Below are positions 21,552 through 31,701 of a stretch of DNA of 64,000 bases, one piece after another. Below the pieces are notes generated by a model. It saw nothing but the letters and a program-made list of their open reading frames with translations. It was not told the DNA's origin and did not search any database. Numbering within the stretch: the stretch's first letter is position 1; each line of letters starts with the position of its first letter. The translations under genes and the position numbers were made by a program. The DNA is from Tetracentron sinense (Eukaryota; Streptophyta; Magnoliopsida; Trochodendrales; Trochodendraceae), in the NCBI GenBank assembly GCA_015143295.1, contig CM026566.1:9163072-9227071 (forward strand), read 5' to 3'.

Positions 21552-23573
21552 TGTTGGACATGATGCCCAGAAAAGTCATTTAGATTGTTAGAACCTTATT
21601 AATTTGATTAATAAATGCTTCTTCTTAATCTATTGTGTATTTATTATGGGTAATTGACCATGATCATGAGATGATCTATACGATATGAGATATCGATAAA
21701 GGTCCATAGGATATATTGTAGGAAAGTTATGTGATTAGATTATCACAGGTAGATATAACTTTCCGGTTCCTTATACCTTATATAGTCACAGCTGTGGGTG
21801 AAGCTGGGCACTTCCTTACAGCTTAGATCTGATGAGTTCATCTATGACTGGGCAGTGATCTGACTATTTTGATTCCACCAACATATTTTCTAACTTAGGG
21901 AATACAATACAGTGACAGTTGGATAGTCCGAAAGTTGTTCGAGTCATGATGAATTTCAAACAAGAAATCCATGCTCATTAATTTGAGAGATTATCCAAGT
22001 TCTGGGTAAGACAGTTGATTAAGTTCAAATCCTGCGCAGGTCATTTTGAAAACAAAATAAGTTTTCAAATATAGTTTTATTTAAAGGTATTATACTTATG
22101 AAAGGATTTTTTCAAAATTTTTTTCATGAGAAATTGTTTCTCATGGGTTAATCATAAGTCTTGAAAACCCAGATGATATGCAATGGGCTATGGGTTAGAT
22201 AGTATGTCAATCTCGAAGGCCCATTAGGGATAATGAATTTGGAAAGATAAATTGAATTTAAAAGTTCATGTGGTGGGATCCATAATGGTTAATGTTCATA
22301 CCCTGGGATTCAATTGTAACATGGATATCTCACGTCACTTGCAATTCCGATGTAATTCCCGTTTAGGGTCAATAGGATAACATTGGATAAGTCAAGGTAA
22401 GAATGTCCCAGAGCAATTTGTGGAGGTGCTCACATAAGAAATGCAAGCTCAATAATTGATTAAAAGTTAATCAATTATTTTAAGTGATTAAAAGTTAATC
22501 CTTTAATTAAATAGATTAATAGTTAATCTATTGTTTAAATTAATTGTTAATTTAAACTAAGGGATTACTTTAGTAATTATTTGATTAACATAATTAAATG
22601 GGAAATTGGTTTGACCCATATCCATAAACCCATTAAAATGGACCTTTAATATGGGCCAAAGCCCATGGATTTAAATCCTAGGGTGGGGCGCCCACTTGAG
22701 GAATCCTAATTGGATTAGGATTTGTTTAATTGAATAATTATTGAAATATAATTCCTTTTATTATGGAATTAAAATCCAAGTGTTGGATTGCAATTAGGAT
22801 TAAGATATTATTGTAATTAGATTACAATAAGGAGTTTTAACTCCTCAAATCCCACGCCCCATAGAAGGTCACGCCCCCCTTGTGGATTCCTAGTTTGACT
22901 AGGTTTCCTACTTTGGTGTAGGATGTTGACTTATCCCTTTTAATTAAGGAATCCTCTTATAATAGGGACTCTTTAATTATTAGGATTACTATAACTAAAG
23001 TAGTTATAGATTAAGTAGGAGTTTATTTAATTAATAAGAGTTATTGTTAATTAGTAAATCTTACTAGATATGATCAAGTTGAAGTAGGATTAGGATAAGA
23101 TCTTAGTCTATAAATACCCCAACACCCTAGATCATAAAGTAGAATTCTCCAGAATTTTTTCTCTCCTCTCCTATCTCTCTCCAAACCGTGAGCTCTAGGG
23201 GAGACCCCTAGGGATTTTCGTGATCTATATTGGTGGTCCTAGTTGGGTCTTGCAAATCTAGGGTTTTGAACCTTAGTATTATTGGTGATAGAAGGTCTAC
23301 ACCATTGATCCATCTTCTTCCTCTTGCTTCTATAATTCTAAAGGAGATTCTAAAGCTTCGTGGGGATAACGAAGAACAATGATCGAGCTTCTAGTATTTT
23401 TTCGGAGAAATCTCTACAAAGAGTTCTGACGATTCGAGTGGATTAAGCTTCACCTGTAAAAACATTCACCGAGGTGATATGACTAAAACTCTTAGATAAT
23501 TTTGATTCCTTTTATGGCGTTAAGATCTAGGAGATCTAGTTTCCTCATAAATTTTTATCTGAATCTCCCTTCA
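21552..23573 (+). repeat. 3' LTR of the copia element
   Basis: Follows the purine tract AAGTGGGAGAT. It starts TGTTGGACATG and ends CCCTTCA before the target duplication TTGAA. It keeps most of the hairpin string of the 5' LTR and its TATA box. Confidence 0.92.
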
Positions 23574-23848
23574 TTGAAAACCCAAGATCACTCCAAAGGT
23601 TTGGATCCTTCAATCCAAGGCTCAAACACGTGAGGAGCTCGTTTTTCAAAGCTAGGGCAGCGTTCAACCTTGACTCTTTCAAGGGTTTTCTTCCTCTATT
23701 TAATGTCGGTACCTTATGCTACCCTCCTAGTTCATTTTCTTTATTTTCTTCCCTTCCTTAGTGTTTTCCCTAAAGTATGAACATAATAGGAGATGGATGG
23801 TGTTGTGGATGTAAATGTTGGGTGATGGATGTCATATAAATGTGATGT

Positions 23849-23900
23849 GATGAATGAAATGGGATTTTACCAAAAAAAAAAAAAGATGAATGAAATGGGA
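23849..23900 (+). mobile_element. Tiny retroposed insert with 16-bp target duplication
   Basis: GATGAATGAAATGGGA occurs at 23849-23864 and again at 23885-23900, flanking TTTTACC plus 13 A. The related LTR at 29491 has this 16-mer once with no insert. A short body, poly(A) and a long target duplication are the marks of LINE-machinery insertion. Confidence 0.6.
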
Positions 23901-24757
23901 AGGGCATTGTATTAATAATAAACACACATGTGCGCCATGTGCTTAATCCATCTAGAAAAGTAAGATTTAGGTGATGACAAATAACGTAGACACTACATGT
24001 TTGATGAAATGCCAAGGTGATGGGAATGAGTTGTAACTTAAGAAATGCATGCTTATAAGCTTATAAACTTGCTAGGATTTATGATAGTGTGATTGCTTGT
24101 TTGTCCTAAATGGCATGAATAATTATTTGCTCAAATCATTAATATGCTATGTATTGTTGAAATCCCCAAATGTCATATTTAATTTCAAATGAAAGTATGC
24201 ACACGATTCCACGAGCACGGTATGCATGACATGATTTACCAATAATTTTCAAGAGGAAGGATGTTAGAGGTGGCACATATCTTACGATATGTTTTACCTC
24301 GCTTTTGACAAGAGGACAAGAACAAGCACTGCATAGGAGGGAGTTTACACTTCCCTCCCATTCATGAGGGGACTCCCCTCACTCACAAGTACATCTCATT
24401 AAAGAAGGGTCTCCCTTCCCTCTCAAGTGCATCTCACAAGCATATCTCACAAGTACATGAGCATGTTTAAATTCGAAGCAAGCACGAATGACACGCATGA
24501 CATGACACGCTCGATAAGATCAAGCAAGACAGACATGACAAGTTTTCAAGCATGAAACGAGTATTTTAAGTCAAGTCAAGTGCACAATGATTTCAAGAGT
24601 TTTATCGACTTTATGTGATGCAAGCATGACTATAAACTACTTTACTTTCCTATTATCATATGAATTGCTTCCTGCTTTATATATTGCTATTGTTATGCTA
24701 TGACTGTTGGTTAGTATTTGGTACCCACTAAGTATTCCATGCTCAGCCGTACTTCTA

Positions 24758-24877
24758 ATGTCGGCAGGTGATAGTGGAGCGGCTGCTCCTTTTGATATCT
24801 GTGTTTCTGGTCCATGGGTAGAAGAGGAGTACGTCGAGGAACCTGTGGAGGAACCTCCGGTAGAGGGCTACTATTAG
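24758..24877 (+). CDS. Acidic LTR short ORF, subfamily C version (39 codons)
   Basis: ATG at 24758, stop TAG at 24875. It reads MSAGDSGAAAPFDICVSGPW then VEEEYVEEP and ends VEGYY. The N-terminus and PWVEEEYVEE core match the A version; the WPYLDYY end of A is replaced by a Glu/Pro-rich tail. Confidence 0.5.
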   Translation: MSAGDSGAAAPFDICVSGPWVEEEYVEEPVEEPPVEGYY

Positions 24878-25181
24878 GTGGTAGATTTTGAGTGAGTGAG
24901 CTGTGGGTGTGAGCTTGAGAGATTAGATTGATGTATTTTGGTGGGCCTGTCCGCACCTTCTTTTGTTCCTTTTTTGTATAATACTTGGATCATGTATATA
25001 TACACATAGAGGTTTTTTTTTGGACTTCCGCTGTGCTTTGTAGTTATGTTTTCGCTATTATTGTCCTCTATTGTGTATGCTCCAGATGTTTTGCAAGTTG
25101 GTTTGGCAAGCAAGTCATGTAAATCATGATAAGTCGTCCAAGATTCACTCTAACTCCTAGGATGGGTTTTGGGTCGCGATA

Positions 25182-27165
25182 GGTGTTTTCAATCGATCGC
25201 TCGGTTGGGCAGCCGATCGCTCGGTCTTTCGTGTTTTTGCAGAATTTCATTAAGGGATTTTGGGTCTTTTGGCCATCACCCCTTGGCCTTATAAGGCTTG
25301 CTCGAGCCTTGGGTCCCCACACACCATCTTTAGAGATATTTTGAGAGAGAGGAAGAGGGAACCTATGGTTTCTAAAGGTCTCTTCCCATTTGAGAGAGAA
25401 TCAAGGCTTTGAGAACCCTAGAATCATCCCAAAAGCTTGGATTTCTCAAATCCACCTTCAAGCACGTGTGGAGTTCCTCCTCCAAGCTTGGGCAATGTCT
25501 CCTATGGCATTTTTCAAAGGTTTTCTTCTCCAAATCAAGCATCCTTCAAGCAAGGGTTCTCCTCTATCATGTGGGGTTATAATCCAAGGTTTTCTTCCAA
25601 GATCAAGCTTTGATCTCAATGTTAATACACCCTACTAACTACTTTGGAAATAACCTAGGATATCTTAAGTGAATGTGTATTGAATCTCCCCCATTTCTCC
25701 TTTGTGTTGAGATATGTTATTTCCCCTAAAATATAAACAAGATAAATGGACTAATGGATGTGGATGTGTGGAGTGAATGGTTGAGGCGATGGATGCCGTG
25801 TGGATGTGATGAATGTTATGTGGTGGAAATAGTGGAAGGGCATCTTACAAATAATGAACACACTTGATGTTGATGAAATGTATGAACTGAGAAATTGAAA
25901 TGAAATTACTACAAATGTGTTGCACGCCATGTGTTTGGTAAAAGACCTAAATGAGAATTAAACGGATTTAATGAAGATTATGAAAGTATGATCTATGTAA
26001 TTTTCTTAAAATAGTAAACTATCCAATGTTATACATGCCAATCTAAATTCTCATATGCTATACTATAAATTGAAATGCTATGCACTATTCTCCATGTCAT
26101 ATATGTCATCATGATAACTACAAGTGCTATACACACACCCACGCATGCATGCATGAACCGATGTTTTCCAAATACAAGTATTTGAAAGAAACAAACAAGA
26201 ACAAGAATGGTGATTCACGAAACGAATGATAAAGCCAGACATCAGGCCGGTCAAGGGTAGGGCATATCCCTAGGATATGTCATACCTGGCTCATAAGGAA
26301 AACAAGCATGAATGATAAAGCTGGACATCGGGCCGGTCAAGGGTAGGGCATATCGCAAGATATGTCATACTTGGCTCACAAGAAAATAAGACAAGGCGGT
26401 TGGTGTACCTTTTCTATATATATATATATTTCGCTGAAGGGAATTTACATTCCCGACTCACAAGTCGCTTCAAGGGTACTAACCTCTGGCTCAGAAGTGA
26501 ACAAGCAAGTCAAGTCAAGAACATGATAAGAATAAGCAAGACAAGACAAGCATGCGTGATTCTTACGAATGAGACCAAGACAAGAATAAGTTTTCAAACA
26601 TGACAAGCAAGTTTTGAAAAAAATTTGAAAGACTGAATAAGACATTATTTTTAAAGTAAGTGTTTTACCGGAGTTTTTGCATTCATTCAAGCATGTCAAG
26701 ATTATCACATTGCTTTATTTCAATGCTATTGTCATATGCTGCTATTATTGTTTTAAATTGATGTAATGAACTATATATTGTTGCCTTGTGTGATGGTTAT
26801 TGCTATTGTTAGCTAGTAGCTTGTACTTACTGAGTATTCCATACTCAGTCGTACTTTTATGTCGTCAGGTACCGAGGAAGCCCTCAACCCCGAGCCTTGG
26901 GTTGAGCAAGAGTATGTAGAGGAGAGAGAGCCTCCTATCCCGATACAATCGCAGGAGGATAGAGACCGAGATGTCTGGCCGTATTTAGATTATTCTAGAG
27001 CGTAGAAGGCTCGGTATTCTTTTTGCATTTTGATAGGTGGGCATGTCCACCTTTACTTTGATATGTTTTGTATATTTTCACTTGGAATACAGACCACCTT
27101 ATATAGAAAAGAAAAAGTTAGTTCATGCTTCCGCACTCATGTTTAGCTTCCGCACTCTAATTTCT
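25182..27165 (+). repeat. Truncated subfamily A-like LTR
   Basis: Starts inside the palindrome zone (GATCGCTCGGT motifs at 25188-25222) and runs through leader, repeats and the acidic frame, then passes directly into gag-proximal sequence without the LTR end or primer site. The right junction is placed near 27165. Its leader repeats are unlike other A copies: two units with CATATC/GATATG hairpins at 26263-26279 and 26349-26364. Confidence 0.7.
26859..27005 (+). CDS. Acidic LTR short ORF, A-like (48 codons)
   Basis: ATG at 26859, stop TAG at 27003. It reads MSSGTEEALNPEPWVEQEY, then VEEREPPIP, and keeps WPYLDY near the end with a slightly longer tail than other A copies. Confidence 0.5.
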   Translation: MSSGTEEALNPEPWVEQEYVEEREPPIPIQSQEDRDRDVWPYLDYSRA

Positions 27166-28018
27166 GTTGTCATTCTCAAGACTTAATCATAAGACGCAAT
27201 GCTCGAGGTCACGGATACAATACAAGAGGAAATGGAGGTGATGCTCCATCAGATGATGAACAACCCGACTTCGCTCAAGCCTTTGCATCCATAGTCGAGA
27301 CATTGGCTATGTTGGTAGCAAGGCAACCGATTACTCCTCCGTCAAGTGCCGCTCTAATAGCTGCTCCTCCAAATAGAGCTAAAGCTGGAATTGAGGCTTT
27401 TCGGAGGATGAGGCCTCCAACATTTTGTGGAAGCATTGATCCACTAGCCGCCGAAGGATGGATCCGGCAGCATGAGAAGATATTCTCGGTATTGACACCT
27501 ACTATGGCGGAAAGGGTCACTTGGGCCGCCTTCATGCTTGAAGGTGAGGCCGATCATTGGTGAAGGTCCGCACTTAGGACCCGGGAGTTGACCCGACAAG
27601 ATCAAGACTGGACTTGGGGAGAGTTCTTGGACGTCTTCTACAAGAAGTACTTTCCCATCGGGATGAAAGAAAAGAAAGAAGTCGAATTCATTACCTTGGA
27701 GCAAGGTAACTTATCAGTAGCCGCTTATGAGGCTAAGTTTTCAGAGCTATCAAGATTTACTCCACACATGATTTCTATTGAGGCTATGAAAGCCCAGAAA
27801 TTCGAGAGAGGGTTGAAGGCCTACCTCAAGGACCGAGTTTCAATGTTCCGGCATGAGACATATGCCGAGGTAGTGGATAAGGCACTATTAGCATAGGCTA
27901 ATTCTGAAGAGTTCTTCAAGAGAAGAGGGATGGAGAAGGGCCAGTCTAGTGGCTCGGTAGAGAAGAGAGCAAGGACTAGTTCTTATCAGTCTTTAGGGCC
28001 GGCACCGTTACAAAGAAA
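27166..28018 (+). pseudogene. gag: A-type gag fragment
   Basis: Very close to the A1 and A5 gag: EAFRRMRPPTFCGSIDPL, EGEADHW, LDVFYKKYFPIGM, LEQGNLSVAAYEAKFSELSRF. It stops before the zinc knuckle, where sequence resembling the pol start of a different element follows. Broken. Confidence 0.75.
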
Positions 28019-29161
28019 TATGCTACTATGTAATTATATTGTAATGTAGGAACTGATGGATGCTAGTGCGCGAGTGTTTTGCAACTGTGTTGATCGACAC
28101 TGGATCAACACATTCATTTGTCTCGCCTAGTTTTACCAAGGGTTTTACTTCAGAGCCAAGTCGATTACCTCAGGAGTTATCCATTTTGACTCTGCTCGAC
28201 AATTCTGTTAATGCAGAGAAAGTGTATCAGGACTGCATGGTCCAAGTTGGGCAGCATGAGTTGCCAGTTGATCTGATCATCCTTGAGTTCCAAGATTTAG
28301 ACTTTGATGTTATTCTTGAGATGGATTGGCTTGCCGCACACCACGGGCATGTGGCTTACTTTGAGAAGAGGGTGGATTTTAAGCTGGAGGGTGTAACAAG
28401 TGGGTTATATATATATATATACATTTCCATGGGCTACGAAGGAGAGACATCACCCGCTTTGAGTCCTTGAGTCTCGCTAACCTGGAGGCACGAAACTCCA
28501 CAGCCATCCCGGTTGTGTGCGAGTATATGGATGTATTCCCCGATAATTTGTTGGGATTGCCTCCTGATCGGATGATAGAGTTTGCTATCGAGCTTGCCCC
28601 AAGCACTGCTCCGATTTCTAGGGCTCCATACAGGATGACCCCAGTTGAGCTTAAGGAGTTAAAGGAGCAGCTTGAAGAGTTGTAGCATCTCAGTTTCATC
28701 TCGAAGATTGATCTTCGATTAGGGTATCATCAATTGAAGATCAAGGCTGAAGACATTCCCAAAACAGCCTTTAGGACTCGGTACAGACACTACAAGTTCC
28801 TAGTCATGCCTTTTGGTATAACGAATACACCGGTGACGTTCATGGATTTGATGAACCGGGTGTTCAAGCCTTATCTCGATAAATGTGTCATTGTCGTTAT
28901 TGATTGGGGACATCTTGGTGTATTCCAAGACACGGGAGGATCATGATCGAGATCTTTGCCTTACGCTTGATACTCTTCAAGAGCATAGCTTGTATGCTAA
29001 GTTGAGCAAGTGCGAGTTCTGGTTGGAGAAAGTTGTGTTCCTTGGTCAAGTGGTGTCTGCCGAGGGTATCTCAGTAGGCTCTGCAAAGATAAAGGCAATG
29101 ATAAACTGGGAGAGGCCAAAGAGTGTTACTGAGAATCGTACTTTTCTCGACTCTGCTGGAA
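28019..29161 (+). pseudogene. pol: Old Ty3/gypsy pol, part 1 (protease, RT)
   Basis: Protease segment with [17 protein letters not shown] and [16 protein letters not shown]; reverse transcriptase segment with [10 protein letters not shown]-like residues, [17 protein letters not shown] and VFLGQVVSAEGI. It is clearly more diverged than A1 pol. It resumes at 36421, 39254 and 43140, and those parts end in a B-type LTR. A short AT-rich tract (ATATATATATA, about 28408) lies inside. Heavily broken. Confidence 0.75.
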
Positions 29162-29490
29162 AATAGCATTGGTGAAGCTTTTAAAAATCCCATGACAGTA
29201 ACAGATTCTGCAGTAAACCATAGTTACCAATCTAGCGATATCTCCAACACAGCAAAAGAAACGGATGAAGGTAATAGTAAAGGTTTATTTTTAAATTCAG
29301 TTTTTTCTAACCCTTCATCTACAGTTCATGTTCATAGAGCTAGTGGCCCACCTACTCCAATCATGACAGCAGCGGAAGTGGAGAAAGGTAATGAAATCTT
29401 ATCAACTCCATTAATTTCATCGTATACATGTTTGATTCCAAATATTTTAAATGGAAATAACATAAAGAATATCGAATTTAAGAGAAATAA
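29162..29490 (+). mobile_element. L1-type LINE, part 1 (ORF1-side sequence)
   Basis: Open sequence (VTDSAVNHSYQSSDIS..., ASGPPTPIMTAAEVEK) that continues after the solo LTR at 31702; the five-base duplication AATAA on both sides of that LTR shows the two parts were once joined. No ORF1 N-terminus is seen, so the LINE looks 5' truncated. It interrupts gypsy RT sequence. No target duplication for the LINE was found. Confidence 0.7.
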
Positions 29491-31701
29491 TGTAGAACCC
29501 CGGACTTTTCCGTACTTAATGAATATCACTTTCGTAGCCAATTGGCCTTTAACGTAGTCAAATTAATAAATAAGGGAGAAATTGAAAATTCTGACATGTC
29601 AGAAATGTTCCTTTTCGATGGACGAACCCAACGCAAGTTGAATCGTCAAAATCCGACGAACGAGCCAAAAGATATGGCCAAAACAGTAAAATGGGTCAAA
29701 AATCTGCAGAGCACCAATCGCTAGGGATCGATCGGTTCACAACCAATCGCTCAGTCCAAATTAGCGATCGATTGGTCCACAACCGGTCGATAAGTAGTTA
29801 TCGACTGGTTAACCTTTTTGTATGGGGAAATTTTCTAAAGAGCATGTTTTTGACCGAGAGCTCGGTCAAGAACACCGATCGCTCGGTAGGCGACCGATCA
29901 CTCGGTATTTACCACTGATCAATCGGTATAGCGCGTTTTGCAGAAATGTCACTAAGGGCTTTTTCGTCTTTGGGGCGTATCACCCTTGCCTTAAAGGGTC
30001 TGCCCGAGCATTTGGGGGTTCACAAACCCTAAGTAAGACATTTGAGAGATAGGGAGAGAGGAGAAAGGGGATTCTAAACCTAGGGTTTGCATTTGAGAAG
30101 GAATCAAAGGGTTTGAAGACCCTAGATCATCACAAGCTCGGATTTCTTCAAGTACTCACCTAAAACTCATGAGGAGCACGTTGTTCAAGCTAGGGCAACA
30201 ACTCCACGCATGTGTAGGAGGATTTTCCTCGCTTCTTCAAGGTCAGTACCTTATGCTACCCTCCTAGTTCATATCCTCCCTTTTCTTTCCTTCTTTATTG
30301 TTTTTCTAATGTATGAATATAATGAGATGAATGGGTGTGGTGTGAGAAGGGATATTGGGCGATGGATGCCATATGAATGCGATGTGATGAATGAAATGGG
30401 AAGGACATTGTATTAATAATAAACACACATGTGCGCCATGAGCTTAACCCTTCTAGAAATGTAAGATTTAGGTAATGACAATAACATACACACTACATGT
30501 TTGATGAAATGCCAAGGTGAAGGAAATAAGTTGTAACTTAAGGAATGCATGCTTATAAGCTTATGAACTTGTTAGGATTTATGATAGTGTGATTACTTGC
30601 TTTCCCTAAATGGCATGAATAATTATTTGCTCAAATTATTGATATGCTATGTATTGTTGAAATCCCCAAATGTCATATTTAATTTCAAATGAAAGTATGC
30701 ACACGATTCCACGAGCATGGCATGCATGACATGGTTTACCAATGATTTTCAAGAGGAAGGATGTTAGAGGTGGGACATATCTTACGATATGTTTTACCTC
30801 GCTTTTGACACGAGGACAAGAACAAGCACCGCATAGGAGGGAGTTTATACTTCCCTTCCCTTCTATGAGGGGTCTCCCCTCACTCATAATAACATATCTT
30901 GAAGAAGGGTCTCCCTTCCCTCTCAAGTGCATATCATGAAAGAAGGGTCTCCCTTCCCTCTCATGTGCATCTCACAAGCGCATCTCACAAGCAAGCACAC
31001 ATGACACGCATGACATGGCACGCTTGACAAGATCAAGCAAGATAGACATGATATGTTTTTCAAACACGAAAAGGGTATTTTGTGTCAAGTCAAGTGCACG
31101 ACGATTTCAAGAGTTTTACTGACTTTTATGTGATGCAAGCATGAATATGAACTTCTTTACTTTCCTATCATTATATGAATTGTTTCCTGCTTATATATAT
31201 ATTGCTATTGTTATGCTATGACTGTTGGTTAGTATTAGGTACACGCTGAGTATTTCATGCTCTGCTGTACATTTATGTCAGCAGGTACTGAGGGAGCTAC
31301 TGCTCCATTTGATATCTGTGCTCCTAGGCCTTGGGTGGAGGAGGAGTACGTTAAGGTACCTACGGAGGAACCTCAGGTCGAGGGCTACTATTAGGTGGTA
31401 GATTCTGAGTGATTTGCTGTGGGTGTGAGCTTGAGAGATTAGATGGATGTATTTTGGCAGGCCTGTCCACACTTTCTTTTGCGTTCTTATTTTGTTCATA
31501 ACTTGGATCATGTATAAATTTATATACTTAGAAATTGGGTTAGTCTTCCTCCGTGCTATGTAGTTATGTTTCCTCTTTTTTTGTCCTCTATTGTATATGC
31601 TCCTAGTGTTTTGCAGGATGGTTTGTCAAGCAAGTCATGTATGCCATGATGAGTTGTCCAAGATTCACTCTAACTCCTAGGGTGGGTTTTGGGTCGTGAC
31701 A
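29491..31701 (+). mobile_element. Solo LTR, subfamily C, 2211 bp, inside the LINE
   Basis: TGTAGAACCCCGGAC to GGGTCGTGACA, flanked by a perfect target duplication AATAA (29486-29490 and 31702-31706). It contains palindromes of the GATCGATCGGT type (about 29708-29930), hairpins at 30776-30791, 30867-30881, 30904-30918 and 30942-30956, and the acidic short frame. It is younger than the LINE it splits. Confidence 0.92.
31275..31394 (+). CDS. Acidic LTR short ORF in solo LTR C (39 codons)
   Basis: ATG at 31275, stop TAG at 31392. It reads MSAGTEGATAPFDICAPRPW then VEEEYVK and ends VEGYY. It is a close relative of the frame at 24758. Confidence 0.5.
   Translation: MSAGTEGATAPFDICAPRPWVEEEYVKVPTEEPQVEGYY

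Larger units (their letters stand above)
13668..23573 (+). mobile_element. Ty1/copia element with both LTRs, inserted in a C LTR
   Basis: LTRs 13668-15885 and 21552-23573, both TGTTGG...TTCA, flanked by a perfect five-base target duplication TTGAA (13663-13667 and 23574-23578). The inside is about 5.7 kb: primer site, 1.8 kb leader, gag, integrase, reverse transcriptase and RNase H in copia order, and a purine tract. Long LTRs and a medium inside recall the Angela/TAR-type copia groups, but I do not claim the lineage. The two LTRs differ at scattered bases and in total length by about 200, so it is of middle age. It is broken in several places. Confidence 0.92.
23574..25181 (+). repeat. Subfamily C LTR, second part
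   Basis: Resumes the LTR begun at 13004 and runs to GGGTCGCGATA. It carries a perfect hairpin GAGGGGACTCCCCTC and GAAGGGTCTCCCTTC units (about 24366-24420), the CATATCTTACGATATG hairpin, the shared inverted-repeat block before 24758 and the acidic short frame. It closely resembles the solo C LTR at 29491-31701. Confidence 0.82.

Noticed and set aside
13004-25181. C LTR as a simple solo LTR with target duplication
   Set aside because: The flanks CACAA and GGTGT do not match, so the outer ends have been rearranged.
28408-28425. ATATATATATA tract as a TATA box
   Set aside because: It lies inside a decayed protease-RT region with no promoter context; a simple repeat is enough.
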